This document shows positions 35,958 to 44,081 of a DNA stretch of 64,000 nt, in pieces (the stretch's first letter is position 1; every line of letters starts with the position of its first letter). This DNA is from Pusillimonas sp. T7-7 (GTDB lineage Bacteria > Pseudomonadota > Gammaproteobacteria > Burkholderiales > Burkholderiaceae_B): assembly GCF_000209655.1 (NCBI RefSeq), contig NC_015458.1, positions 2,542,001 through 2,606,000 on the forward strand, read 5' to 3'. A model generated the notes under the pieces. It did no database searches. It saw nothing but the letters and a program-made list of their open reading frames with translations, and was not told the origin of the DNA. Both the position numbers and the translations under genes were made by a program.

Positions 35958-36944
35958 ATGAAAAGCGCAACTCAACATAATTTTCGTCGGTTAGCTTCCG
36001 TCGCAGCCCTGTCTGCAACCATGATGGTGGCTGCCGTCAGCACGGCCCACGCCGCATGGCCCGATGATCAGCCCATCAGAATGATCATTCCCTATGCGCC
36101 TGGTGGTGCAACCGACACCCTGGGCCGCATCATATCCAAAAGCCTATCTGATAGCTTGAAGCAAACGGTTATCGTTGAAAATCGGCCAGGGGCCGGCAGC
36201 ATGATTGGTTCCGAGTATGTTGTGCGGGCAGCACCAGACGGTTACACACTGGTGTTGGGCAGCATCTCTAACGTATTGAATGCTTTTTTCTACAAAAAAC
36301 CTCTTTACGACATACTGACCGACCTCAAACCTGTGGGACAGGTGGTTTCCGTACCCAACTTTCTTGGCGTTCATAAAGACGTTCCGGCCAAATCCGTCCA
36401 GGAGCTCATTGCCCTGGCCAAGGAAAAACCGGGCGAGCTTAGTTGCGCGGTCTCAGGGGTGGGCTCATCCCCGCACCTGTCTTGCGAACTGTTCAAGGCT
36501 TTGGCCGGCATAGACCTCATTACCACCCCCTTCAAGGGCGGCGCTCCTGCCATTCAATCAACCATGGGCGGGCAAACGACTATGTTCTTCGCAAACGAGG
36601 CCCGGCCCTATATCGAGGCCGGCCAAGTCCGCGGCTTGGGCGTAACCACACCCAAACGATCGGAATACTCGCCCGAGCTGCCGGCCATTGCCGAGCAGTT
36701 GCCTGGCTACGATGTGACCGCATGGTATGGCGTATGGGCGCCCATCGACACACCTGACGAGATCGTGAACCGTCTCAGCGACGAGCTCAATAAATCGCTG
36801 AAAGATCCGCAAGTTCTGAATGTGCTGGCTTCGCTGGGCGCCTCGCCAACCCAAAGCGATCCAGAAAAATTCACGTCCTATATCAAAAGCGAGTATGAAC
36901 GCTGGAAAGGGATTACCGCAAAGATGAACGTTCAGCAGCAATAG
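35958..36944 (+). CDS. Bug-type periplasmic receptor of the catabolic island
   Basis: A 328-aa tripartite tricarboxylate transporter receptor. It has a signal peptide ending in AVSTAHA, then WPDDQPIRMIIPYAPGGATDTLGR, VIVENRPGAGSMIGSE and APDGYTLVLGS. The ATG at 35958 has an AAAAGGAGA site; the frame is open upstream from 35799 but without a good start. No TctA/TctB genes are present. Position inside the island suggests that it captures the substrate acid. Confidence 0.9.
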   Translation: MKSATQHNFRRLASVAALSATMMVAAVSTAHAAWPDDQPIRMIIPYAPGGATDTLGRIISKSLSDSLKQTVIVENRPGAGSMIGSEYVVRAAPDGYTLVLGSISNVLNAFFYKKPLYDILTDLKPVGQVVSVPNFLGVHKDVPAKSVQELIALAKEKPGELSCAVSGVGSSPHLSCELFKALAGIDLITTPFKGGAPAIQSTMGGQTTMFFANEARPYIEAGQVRGLGVTTPKRSEYSPELPAIAEQLPGYDVTAWYGVWAPIDTPDEIVNRLSDELNKSLKDPQVLNVLASLGASPTQSDPEKFTSYIKSEYERWKGITAKMNVQQQ

Positions 36945-36953
36945 AGGCGCACC

Positions 36954-38453
36954 ATGCAACGTATCGCCGACTGTATTTCAGAATGGGTGGCATGCACACC
37001 AGATCAGCCTGCCATTGCAGACGACCATTTCCGCTGGACATACGCTGATCTTGATCTGCACATCCGTCAAGCCGCACAGTATCTTCAGTCTCTTGGCGTG
37101 CGGCCAGGCGATCGCGTTGTACTGATCGGCGAGAACAGCGCCACCCTGGCCGCGCTGGTTCTCGCGGCGGGCCGTCTCGATGCATGGGCCGTGCTCGAGA
37201 ACGCCCGACGCGCCGCAATGGAAGTGGACACCGTTTGCAAGCATGCACACCCCCGCGTCATTATCCATGTGGTGGATAACTCGCTGGCGGCATGCGAGCA
37301 TGCGCAGCGCAACCACGCCGCGCACTTTGAAACGCCCTTTGGCCTGGTTGCGGCAAGCCAGGTTGACCAAACCAGCCAGCCCGAGCCTGTGCATGCGGAT
37401 GGCACCGATCAAGTCGCCGTGCTCATCTATACAACAGGCACCACAGGTACGCCCAAAGGCGTGATGATCACCCACGCCAACCTCCTGCACATCGGCAAAC
37501 AGATGCGGCAAGAACGCCGCCTCACGCCCCACGAACGCGTGTATGGCGTGCTTCCCATCACCCACGTCATGGGCCTGGCCTCTGGATTATTGGGCACGCT
37601 CTCGTCCGGGGCTCATATCAAGATGGTGGCCCGCTTCGACACTGAACGCTGCATGCAAGCCTTGCAAGAAGACGGCATTACCATCCTGCAGGGCGCACCG
37701 GCCATGTTTGCCCGACTCGCCCAGGGTTGCACCCCGGGAAAAAGCCCGGGCCCCAGCCTTAGGGTGATCGCGGCAGGCGGAGCGCCGCTGGATACCGGCA
37801 TCAAAGAGAAGGTCGAATCCGTTTTCGGTATTACCCTGCACAACGGTTATGGCCTGACTGAAGGTTCCGGCGTGTGCTGGACCCGCCTGGATGACGACAA
37901 TCACGATTGCTCGGTGGGGCCGCCCAACCCCGGCATGGAACTACGTATCTGCGATAAAGAAGGCAAGCCTGTCGCGCCCGGCGAGATCGGGGAATTATGG
38001 ATGCGCGGCCCTTGCATCATGAAAGGCTATTACAAAATGCCTGAACTTACCCGCGAGGTGCTTACCCCAGACGGCTGGTTCAACTCTCAAGACCTGGCCT
38101 GGCAGGCTCCTGACGGCCGCATACACATAAACGGCCGCAGTAAAGAGCTGATCATACGTTCCGGCTTCAATGTCTCGCCGCTGGAGGTTGAAACAGCACT
38201 GAATACCCATGCGCTTGTTCAGTACTCTGCCGTGCTGGGCCACAGCAAGGATGGAAACGAAGAAATCATTGCCATTATCGAACCCAAGGCAAGCGCCACC
38301 ATCTGCGAGACTGAACTGAAAAGTTTCCTGGCGTCCAGGCTGTCGCCGTATAAGCGCCCGACCCGAATCATTTTTATGGATAACCTTCCCGTTGCTCCCA
38401 ACGGAAAAGTGCTGAAGCAACAACTTATGCAGAAACTAGGAGAAATGTTATGA
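36954..38453 (+). CDS. AMP-forming acyl-CoA ligase
   Basis: A 499-aa ANL-superfamily enzyme that activates a carboxylic acid to its CoA ester. Motifs: P-loop IYTTGTTGTPKGVMITHANLL, A5 GYGLTEGSGV, A7 GWFNSQDLAW, the hinge INGRSKELIIRSGFNVSPLEVE, and the C-terminal catalytic Lys in APNGKVLKQQL. It is close to crotonobetaine/cyclohexanecarboxylate-type ligases, but the substrate is unknown. It begins nine bases after the Bug gene, and its stop overlaps the crotonase start (ATGA), so the three are one operon. Confidence 0.9.
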   Translation: MQRIADCISEWVACTPDQPAIADDHFRWTYADLDLHIRQAAQYLQSLGVRPGDRVVLIGENSATLAALVLAAGRLDAWAVLENARRAAMEVDTVCKHAHPRVIIHVVDNSLAACEHAQRNHAAHFETPFGLVAASQVDQTSQPEPVHADGTDQVAVLIYTTGTTGTPKGVMITHANLLHIGKQMRQERRLTPHERVYGVLPITHVMGLASGLLGTLSSGAHIKMVARFDTERCMQALQEDGITILQGAPAMFARLAQGCTPGKSPGPSLRVIAAGGAPLDTGIKEKVESVFGITLHNGYGLTEGSGVCWTRLDDDNHDCSVGPPNPGMELRICDKEGKPVAPGEIGELWMRGPCIMKGYYKMPELTREVLTPDGWFNSQDLAWQAPDGRIHINGRSKELIIRSGFNVSPLEVETALNTHALVQYSAVLGHSKDGNEEIIAIIEPKASATICETELKSFLASRLSPYKRPTRIIFMDNLPVAPNGKVLKQQLMQKLGEML

Positions 38454-39196
38454 GTGAGGCCGTGACCTACGAATCGCAAGACGGTATTGCCCTTGTGTCA
38501 ATTAATTGTCCAGACCGGCTCAATGCGATTGGCCCTGAAGTGGAAGCGGGATTGCGTCAGGCATGGCTACGATTTCGTGACAGCGACGAAGACCGCGTCG
38601 CAATACTGACCGGCGTCGGCGAGAAAGCGTTTTCGGCCGGCAAAGACATGAAATCCAGTGCTCCGCCCGACTATCGCAGCTTTACGCCCGGCGTAGGTGT
38701 AGATCTGGATAAGCCCATTATTTCAGCCGTCTCCGGCTGGTGCGTGGGAGGCGCCGTGGTGCTTGCCCAGATGTGTGACCTATGCGTTGCCACTGAAGAC
38801 GCCAAGTTCACCTATCCCGAGGCCAAACTGGGTTTTGCCGGAGGGATGATCGCCTCTCTTGCCTCGCGCATACCAGTGAAAGTGGCCATGGAGCTCATGC
38901 TGTTGGGCGAAGTCATCGATGCCCAACGGGCATATGATGTCGGTATGGTGAATCGCGTGGTACCCAATGGCCAGCATATCGAGGAAGCCATGAAAATGGC
39001 GCGCCGGCTGGCAGCCAACGCCCCCGTCGTCATGTCCATGCTCAAACGCTTTGCGTCTGCCACCGTGCCGCAAAGCCCGGTGGAAATTGCCGGCCATGCC
39101 TGGCGGGAAACCGAACGCGTCTTCAGCAGCGAAGACTTTCAGGAAGGCCTGAATAGTTTTGCCGAAAAACGCTCGCCTGTATTTTCAGGTCGATAA
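38450..39196 (+). CDS. Enoyl-CoA hydratase/isomerase family protein
   Basis: A 248-aa crotonase. The oxyanion-hole region is GEKAFSAGKDMK, and the second block is VSGWCVGGAVVLAQMCDLCVA, where the usual first catalytic Glu is replaced by Val (GGAVVLA). The second Glu is kept in TYPEAKLGFAGG. One-Glu crotonases act as hydratases, isomerases or dehalogenases. It overlaps the CoA ligase stop and is followed 18 bases later by the acrylyl-CoA reductase-like gene. Confidence 0.88.
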   Translation: MSEAVTYESQDGIALVSINCPDRLNAIGPEVEAGLRQAWLRFRDSDEDRVAILTGVGEKAFSAGKDMKSSAPPDYRSFTPGVGVDLDKPIISAVSGWCVGGAVVLAQMCDLCVATEDAKFTYPEAKLGFAGGMIASLASRIPVKVAMELMLLGEVIDAQRAYDVGMVNRVVPNGQHIEEAMKMARRLAANAPVVMSMLKRFASATVPQSPVEIAGHAWRETERVFSSEDFQEGLNSFAEKRSPVFSGR

Positions 39197-39214
39197 ACAC
39201 GAAACGGAGGAAAA

Positions 39215-40198
39215 ATGTTCAAAGCAATCCTGATCGACAAGAAAGACGATAAACAACACACCGAACTCACTGAAGTCAATGAATCGGCCCTGCCCAAAGG
39301 CGACGTCACTGTCCGTGTGGCGTATTCCACACTGAACTACAAAGATGCACTGGCCATTACAGGGAAGTCGCCCGTTGTGCGCAGCTTTCCCATGGTGCCG
39401 GGCATCGATTTCGCCGGTACGGTAACCGAGTCCAGCCACCCTTCATACAAAGAAGGCGATCAAGTCGTGCTGAACGGCTGGGGCGTAGGCGAGAAACATT
39501 GGGGCGGCCTGGCCGAATATGCACGCGTAAGCGGTGATTGGCTGGTTCCCTTGCAAGCGCCCTTTACGCCCCGGCAGGCAATGGGCATCGGCACGGCCGG
39601 CTACACCGCCATGCTGTGCGTGATGGCGCTGGAACACAACGGCGTCACACCAGACAAAGGGCAAGTTCTGGTTACTGGCGCCGCAGGCGGGGTGGGCAGC
39701 GTTGCTGTGGCCATACTGTCCAAGCTCGGTTACACCGTTGCCGCGGTAACCGGCCGCCAGCAAGAAGCCGACTATCTGCGCGGTTTGGGCGCATCGGAAA
39801 TCCTCGATCGCGCCGAGCTCTCGGAGCCCGGCAAGCCTTTGCAAAAAGAGCGCTGGGCCGGCGCGGTTGATGTGGCCGGAGGGCAAATGCTGGCCAATGT
39901 GTGCGCGTCGATTCAGTATGGCGGCGCAGTCGCCGCTTGCGGGCTCGCTGCCGGCATGGGTTTGCCTGCAAGCGTGGCCCCTTTCATACTGCGCGGCATT
40001 ACTCTGGCCGGTATCGACAGCGTAATGCGCCCGCAAGCCGATCGGCTGCAAGCCTGGAAACGCTTGAGCACCGACTTGGACATCGCCAAACTCGACGATG
40101 TCACGCACGAGCTTGCGTTGCACGATGTGGTCCAGACTGCGCCACGTTTTCTTGAAGGCCAAGTTCGCGGCCGGATCATCGTGCCGGTAAACCCATAG
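39215..40198 (+). CDS. acuI: Acrylyl-CoA reductase-like MDR oxidoreductase (AcuI/YhdH family)
   Basis: A 327-aa zinc-free medium-chain reductase. Family marks are [32 protein letters not shown], the conserved [19 protein letters not shown], the NADPH motif [16 protein letters not shown] and the end [15 protein letters not shown]. AcuI/YhdH proteins reduce acrylyl-CoA to propionyl-CoA. An ACGGAGGAAAA ribosome binding site precedes the ATG. As last gene of the plus-strand operon it suggests that the pathway yields acrylyl-CoA or a similar enoyl-CoA. Confidence 0.88.
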   Translation: MFKAILIDKKDDKQHTELTEVNESALPKGDVTVRVAYSTLNYKDALAITGKSPVVRSFPMVPGIDFAGTVTESSHPSYKEGDQVVLNGWGVGEKHWGGLAEYARVSGDWLVPLQAPFTPRQAMGIGTAGYTAMLCVMALEHNGVTPDKGQVLVTGAAGGVGSVAVAILSKLGYTVAAVTGRQQEADYLRGLGASEILDRAELSEPGKPLQKERWAGAVDVAGGQMLANVCASIQYGGAVAACGLAAGMGLPASVAPFILRGITLAGIDSVMRPQADRLQAWKRLSTDLDIAKLDDVTHELALHDVVQTAPRFLEGQVRGRIIVPVNP

Positions 40199-40206
40199 GC
40201 TGCAAG

Positions 40207-40245
40207 ACTAGGGGAAATCCATAGTAGGGGAATCGATAGGCCCTA
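40207..40245. repeat. TAGGG-containing inverted repeats upstream of the 130-aa protein
   Basis: An imperfect palindrome ACTAGGGGAAATCCATAGT (40207-40225) is followed by TAGGG (40225-40229) and CCCTA (40241-40245) facing each other across 11 bases. The elements lie 38-76 bases upstream of a candidate -10 at 40283. Related repeats precede the small gene at 48214. Confidence 0.5.
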
Positions 40246-40260
40246 AATTGTAAGCAAGCC

Positions 40261-40288
40261 TTTTCAATAGTGACTGCCTCTGTACAAT
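40261..40288 (+). promoter_or_regulatory. Candidate promoter of the 130-aa membrane protein
   Basis: TTTTCA (40261-40266) and TACAAT (40283-40288) are 16 bases apart. The -10 matches five of six positions and the -35 four of six. The leader would be about 140 bases long before the ATG at 40438. Confidence 0.42.
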
Positions 40289-40437
40289 GAATTAACCCTT
40301 AAACATATGGAAACCGATAAACGGCACAGTCTGAATTTTATGGTCAAAGTTTTTTCACTCGGTGAATTGATAGGTCATTTTTAGATCGCTGTTGTCAGTT
40401 CCATCAAGGGTGCTTTATCACCAAACGGAGGAAAAAC

Positions 40438-40830
40438 ATGTCCAATGAAAAAATGAACAGCCTGGCGGAATACCGGCCCACCAAAACGGTTTGGTTTTGG
40501 TCCAGCGTAGGCGTTGCCGCCCTGACCATGATCGTTGGCTTTACAGCCGGGGGCTGGGTTACCGGCGGTACGGCAACAGAACAGGCCCAGGCCTCTACCG
40601 AACAGGCGGTTGCCACGCTTGCTGCCAATATCTGCGCCAACCGCTTTCTTGCCGCCCCCGATGCCGCACACCAGGTCACAATGCTCAAGGAAGTAGATTC
40701 CTGGAAGCAAGACAGCTTTATTGAAGAAGGCGGCTGGGTCACCTTCGCCAACATGAAAGACCCCATCGACGGCGCTGCCGACTTGTGCGCCGACAAGGTC
40801 CTGGCCAGCAGCTCGCAAACCACGGGCTAG
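40438..40830 (+). CDS. Small single-pass membrane protein, unknown function
   Basis: A 130-aa protein with a strong ACGGAGGAAAA ribosome binding site. After about 20 polar residues there is one membrane helix (VWFWSSVGVAALTMIVGFTAGGWVTGG). An extracytoplasmic domain of about 80 residues follows with two cysteines (ANICANRF and ADLCADKV) that could form a disulfide. No family is recognised; it looks like a conserved hypothetical. It has its own candidate promoter and TAGGG repeats upstream, and is not obviously part of the preceding operon. Confidence 0.78.
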   Translation: MSNEKMNSLAEYRPTKTVWFWSSVGVAALTMIVGFTAGGWVTGGTATEQAQASTEQAVATLAANICANRFLAAPDAAHQVTMLKEVDSWKQDSFIEEGGWVTFANMKDPIDGAADLCADKVLASSSQTTG

Positions 40831-40915
40831 CCTGTAATACATGCGGTCCGGCTCTTGCCGGCAAGAGTGATGTTCGATAGCGAGTGCTCAAAGAGTAAGA
40901 AGCACTCGCATGACA

Positions 40916-41671
40916 TCAGCGGCGCGCCGCCCTGGCCTTGGCGTTGATCAACTCAAATGCCTGGTCGAAGCGACCCTCGCGCTCGGCCCAGCGCTGGAAG
41001 GCGGCACGCGACACAAGAATCTCGTCCGATGTGGGTTGCTGCGCAAAGATGGCCATGACCTCGTCCATAAAGTCGTCCAGCGGCATGAAGCCTTCGCGGT
41101 TGGACTGCCCAGGAGTCAGCTCCGTCTGGATGGCAGGCGGAATGAGCTCGATGACCTTGACCTTGCCCCGAAGTTGATCACGCAATGCCATGGTGTAAGA
41201 ATGAATCGCGGCCTTGGTTGCCCCATAGGTCCCCGCATCAGACCGGGGCACAAATGCCAAACCCGACGACACATTGATCAGCACCGGATTGGGCTGGCTT
41301 TTCAGGTGATCAATCAACGCATTAGTAAGGCGTATTGGGCCCAGCAAATTGGTAGTGATCTGGGCTTCGGCATCGCTAAGGTCGCGGTTCTTGCTCAGGT
41401 CTTCATAACGCATGATGCCCGCATTGTTGATCAGTACATTGAGTTTCGGATGTTCAGCTACAACTTGTTCGGTAAAGATGGCGATTGCAGCCGGGTCATC
41501 AGCGTCCAGCGCATAAGCACTCATGTTTGTTCTTCCGCCAATCGTTTCCTGCAACGTTGACATGCTCCGCCCGGCCACCACGACAGTGTTGCCTTGTTCG
41601 TTGAATCTTCTGGCGAGTTCCCGGCCAATACCCGAACCGCCTCCTGTTATAAGAATGGTGTTATATGACAT
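40916..41671 (-). CDS. SDR family oxidoreductase (DltE-like)
   Basis: A 251-aa short-chain dehydrogenase. It shows TGGGSGIGRELARRF (cofactor, ~9-23), LINNAGIM, the catalytic Ser in NVSSGLAF, YGATKAA (Tyr/Lys) and IELIPPAIQTEL. The sequence is closest in style to DltE-like oxidoreductases of unknown substrate. It is divergent from an HxlR-type regulator across about 160 bases rich in inverted repeats, a common pair in which the regulator controls the reductase. Confidence 0.88.
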   Translation of the reverse strand: MSYNTILITGGGSGIGRELARRFNEQGNTVVVAGRSMSTLQETIGGRTNMSAYALDADDPAAIAIFTEQVVAEHPKLNVLINNAGIMRYEDLSKNRDLSDAEAQITTNLLGPIRLTNALIDHLKSQPNPVLINVSSGLAFVPRSDAGTYGATKAAIHSYTMALRDQLRGKVKVIELIPPAIQTELTPGQSNREGFMPLDDFMDEVMAIFAQQPTSDEILVSRAAFQRWAEREGRFDQAFELINAKARAARR

Positions 41672-41753
41672 TGCTATCTCCTCTCAATATGGGCGTAATC
41701 ATGACGCCCCTTGGATTTACCGAGCGCGGTGGATAACAAATAATAAGATAGCT

Positions 41754-41817
41754 ACTCTCTATTAGGAAGTAGGCACTTAAAAGTTATATACTTACTTTTT
41801 AGAGAGTGCAAGTACTT
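41754..41817. promoter_or_regulatory. Operator-like repeats between the SDR and hxlR-type genes
   Basis: ACTCTCT (41754-41760) faces AGAGAGT (41801-41807). Between and beside them lie AAGT-AGGC-ACTT (41767-41778) and the palindrome AAGTACTT (41810-41817). Repeated AAGT/ACTT units in this short divergent gap suggest binding by the adjacent HxlR-type dimer. Confidence 0.5.
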
Positions 41818-41829
41818 ACCAAGAGAAAA

Positions 41830-42252
41830 ATGATGGCTGTGAATCGATCCAAGCACCTTGAAGTCCGGGAAAAACTCGCCCAAGCCCAGAAGCTGGATCC
41901 GCGTGTCGAGGCACTTGTCAACGAAGTGATCGGCCGGGTCGCCGATAAATGGACCATGATTATTCTGGATGTTCTGGCCGAACATGGCGAACTGCGTTTC
42001 ACGCAACTGTCCAAATTGGCGACAGGCATCAGTCAGAAAATGTTGACGCAGACCCTACGTGCCATGGAGCGCGACGGCCTGGTCATACGCACCATACACC
42101 CCGTCATGCCGCCCAAGGTAGAGTACCGTCTGACAGACCTGGGGCTTGGGCTGGGAGCCGCTTTTTGCGGAGTCTGGATATGGGCCGAAAAAAATTTGGA
42201 CACCATCAACCAAGCTCGTAAAGATTACGACACGCGTGCAGCCCGTCAATAG
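41830..42252 (+). CDS. HxlR family transcriptional regulator
   Basis: A 140-aa winged-helix regulator. The HxlR domain is seen in [55 protein letters not shown] and [13 protein letters not shown]. Two adjacent ATGs (41830 and 41833) are possible; the second has the better spacing from AAGAG. No cysteine-rich sensor motif stands out, though one Cys lies in [10 protein letters not shown]. It probably represses or activates the divergent SDR gene. Confidence 0.88.
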   Translation: MMAVNRSKHLEVREKLAQAQKLDPRVEALVNEVIGRVADKWTMIILDVLAEHGELRFTQLSKLATGISQKMLTQTLRAMERDGLVIRTIHPVMPPKVEYRLTDLGLGLGAAFCGVWIWAEKNLDTINQARKDYDTRAARQ

Positions 42253-42322
42253 AAGACCAATTGACGTTATGCTTTGGTCGGGCATCCAGTACGGAATGCA
42301 TGCCATAGCTATAGGATCCACA

Positions 42323-42664
42323 ATGAATACATTACCTCCCTGTCCTCAATGCCAGTCGGAATACACCTACGAAGATGGAGAGCTTCTGGTCTGCCCGGAG
42401 TGTGCGCACGAATGGCCTGCACAGATCGGCGCCAGCACCGAAGAAGAAGGCAAAGTCTACCGTGATGCCGTCGGGAACATCCTGCAGGATGGCGACACCG
42501 TCACGGTGATCAAGGATCTGAAGCTGAAAGGGTCCGGCGGTGTCGTGAAGATCGGAACTCGAGTGAAGAATATCAGGCTGGTCGACAGCGACCACGACAT
42601 TGATTGCAAGATCGACGGCTTCGGCCCCATGAGCTTGAAATCGGAATTCGTCAAGAAGGTTTAA
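42323..42664 (+). CDS. yjdM: PhnA-like zinc ribbon protein YjdM
   Basis: A 113-aa cytosolic protein. It has an N-terminal zinc ribbon (C7-x2-C10 in [10 protein letters not shown] and C24-x2-C27 in [10 protein letters not shown]) and the C-terminal PhnA domain with [29 protein letters not shown] and [14 protein letters not shown]. Despite the old name it is not a phosphonoacetate hydrolase; its role is unclear. The ATG at 42323 fits the family; an open frame upstream belongs to the end of the regulator gene. It is followed by a hairpin and a tRNA gene on the other strand. Confidence 0.92.
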   Translation: MNTLPPCPQCQSEYTYEDGELLVCPECAHEWPAQIGASTEEEGKVYRDAVGNILQDGDTVTVIKDLKLKGSGGVVKIGTRVKNIRLVDSDHDIDCKIDGFGPMSLKSEFVKKV

Positions 42665-42684
42665 AGCCCCGTATAGCTGGGGTA

Positions 42685-42708
42685 TGTGCAGGCATATTAC
42701 CCTGCACA
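42685..42708. terminator. Hairpin between yjdM and tRNA-Arg
   Basis: TGTGCAGG (42685-42692) and CCTGCACA (42701-42708) form a perfect 8-bp stem with an 8-base loop, lying just beyond the 3' end of the tRNA and after yjdM. No T run follows on either strand. Confidence 0.42.
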
Positions 42709-42715
42709 CCACGAA

Positions 42716-42790
42716 TGGCGCGCCCGACAGGAATCGAACCTGTATCAAGAGCTTCGGAAACTCTCATTCTATCCATTGAACTACGGGCGC
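42716..42790 (-). tRNA. tRNA-Arg (anticodon CCG)
   Basis: Read on the minus strand, the acceptor stem GCGCCCG/CGGGCGC, D-arm GTTC-AATGGATA-GAAT, anticodon stem AGAGT/GCTCT with loop TTCCGAA, and T-arm with GGTTCGATTCC make a full cloverleaf. The anticodon is CCG, reading CGG arginine codons. The CCA end is encoded. Length is 75 bases. Confidence 0.95.
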
Positions 42791-42907
42791 AGGGCCGTCA
42801 TTGTAGCGTGTTTATGGGGACTTTTTCATGTACCCATAAATAGTAGGTCAATATGTGGGCTGCAGGCCAAGACGGCAGCGGTTTATGCATTGAAGCATGA
42901 CTCTAGT

Positions 42908-42913
42908 TATAAT
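42908..42913 (+). promoter_or_regulatory. Candidate -10 box for the cytochrome c gene
   Basis: A perfect TATAAT lies 121 bases before the cytochrome ATG. No good -35 is present at normal spacing. The FNR-type site at 42937 would lie just downstream of the start point if this -10 is used. Confidence 0.35.
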
Positions 42914-42936
42914 CGCAGATTCAAGAGCGCTCGCTA

Positions 42937-42950
42937 TTGATGCATATCAA
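42937..42950. promoter_or_regulatory. Perfect FNR/Anr-type binding site
   Basis: TTGAT-GCAT-ATCAA matches the FNR/Anr/CRP-family consensus TTGAT-N4-ATCAA exactly and is fully palindromic. It is centred about 90 bases before the ATG of the two-haem cytochrome c, a plausible oxygen-regulated target. No fnr-like gene lies in the window. Confidence 0.75.
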
Positions 42951-43033
42951 GCAAACGGGCCTCCTGCAAATACCACAACCATACAGAATTCAGGCCTTGG
43001 CGCCCTCAGACTAGGAACACGCAGGATTCGATT

Positions 43034-43963
43034 ATGAACAATACGGAAGAACACGTCGAAGAGACCATCGAGGAGCACGAAGGCCTCATCAAAACGCCCA
43101 AGCAGTTGATCGTAACCGTAATTCTGGCGTTCATCGTGCCGATTATCGTGATTGTCTTGCTGGTCAACCTGGTCGCAGCCAGCTCCCAAATGGGTTCAGG
43201 CTCTGATGCCCAAACCGAAGAAGCCATCGCCAACCGCATCAAACCGGTCGCCAGCTTCCATCTGGTTGATGCCAATGCGCCCAAAGTCTTCAAAACGGGC
43301 CAGCAAGTCTTCGAATCAACCTGTACAGCCTGCCATACAGCAGGTGTTGCCGGCGCCCCCAAGTTGGGCGACAAGGCGGCCTGGGCGCCCTTTATCAAGG
43401 CTGGCTATGAAGACATGATCAAGAACGCCATCCACGGTGTAGGCGCCATGCCTCCCAAAGGCGGCAACCCCTCGTTAAGCGATTTCGAAGTGGAACGCGC
43501 CGTTGTCTACATCGCCAATCAGTCTGGCGCTTCGTTCGAAGAGCCTAAAGAGCCTGCAGGCGATGCAGCAGCCGACGAAGCCAAGCCCGCCGAAACAGCT
43601 GCAGCTCCTGCCGCCCCGACCCCGGCTCCGGCCGAACAGGCCGCTCCTGCAGAAGCTCCCGCAGCGGCAGCCGCTGCTGAAGCCCAGGCCGAGGCTCCTG
43701 CCGAACAGGCAGCCGCAGCCATAGACCCCGCTGGCGAAAAGCTTTATAAGTCTGTCTGCTTTGCCTGTCACGCTGCCGGCGTGGCCAATGCCCCTAAATT
43801 CGGCGACAAGGCAGCCTGGGCGCCGCTTATCGAAACAGGCATGGACAGCATGGTTTCCATCGCCATCAACGGCAAGGGCGCCATGCCACCTCGCGGCGGA
43901 TCACAGGCCAGCGACGCAGAAATCAAGGCTGCTGTTCAGTACATGGTGCAAGCCGCTCAATAA
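43034..43963 (+). CDS. Membrane-anchored dihaem cytochrome c (tandem c5-type domains)
   Basis: A 309-aa protein. The N-terminus is acidic (EEHVEETIEEHE), then one membrane anchor (QLIVTVILAFIVPIIVIVLLVNLVAA). Two cytochrome c5-like domains follow with haem sites CTACH (97-101) and CFACH (242-246) and axial Met in GAMPPKGG and GAMPPRGG. An Ala/Pro/Glu linker of about 55 residues separates them. The domains are near copies (APKLGDKAAWAPFIKAG versus APKFGDKAAWAPLIETG). It probably carries electrons to a terminal oxidase or anaerobic reductase at the periplasmic face. An FNR-type site is upstream and a strong terminator downstream. Confidence 0.93.
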   Translation: MNNTEEHVEETIEEHEGLIKTPKQLIVTVILAFIVPIIVIVLLVNLVAASSQMGSGSDAQTEEAIANRIKPVASFHLVDANAPKVFKTGQQVFESTCTACHTAGVAGAPKLGDKAAWAPFIKAGYEDMIKNAIHGVGAMPPKGGNPSLSDFEVERAVVYIANQSGASFEEPKEPAGDAAADEAKPAETAAAPAAPTPAPAEQAAPAEAPAAAAAAEAQAEAPAEQAAAAIDPAGEKLYKSVCFACHAAGVANAPKFGDKAAWAPLIETGMDSMVSIAINGKGAMPPRGGSQASDAEIKAAVQYMVQAAQ

Positions 43964-43990
43964 CTATTTCGGCCACCCCCTTGGTGGCGC

Positions 43991-44027
43991 AAAAAAGCCG
44001 CTGCATTCAATTGCAGCGGCTTTTTTT
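43991..44027. terminator. Bidirectional intrinsic terminator
   Basis: AAAAAA-GCCGCTGCA (to 44005), loop TTCAAT, TGCAGCGGC-TTTTTTT (44012-44027). The 9-bp stem with a T run on the plus strand and an A run upstream serves both the cytochrome gene and the convergent dehydrogenase gene. Confidence 0.92.
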
Positions 44028-44081
44028 ATGACCGCTTCCCTTGCCTATGCAGGAAAGCGGCCAGGCAATTCAATCACCCTG

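Noticed and set aside
31250..41671. Mobile genomic island carrying the CoA genes
   Set aside because: No transposase, integrase, direct terminal repeats or tRNA-adjacent integration scar was seen; base composition of the genes resembles the neighbours.
42685..42790. Phage or island attachment site at tRNA-Arg
   Set aside because: The tRNA is complete, no integrase is near, and I saw no second copy of its 3' end in the window.
43590..43725. Tandem DNA repeat in the cytochrome linker
   Set aside because: It is Ala/Pro/Glu-rich coding sequence with similar codons but no exact repeat unit; a flexible linker explains it.
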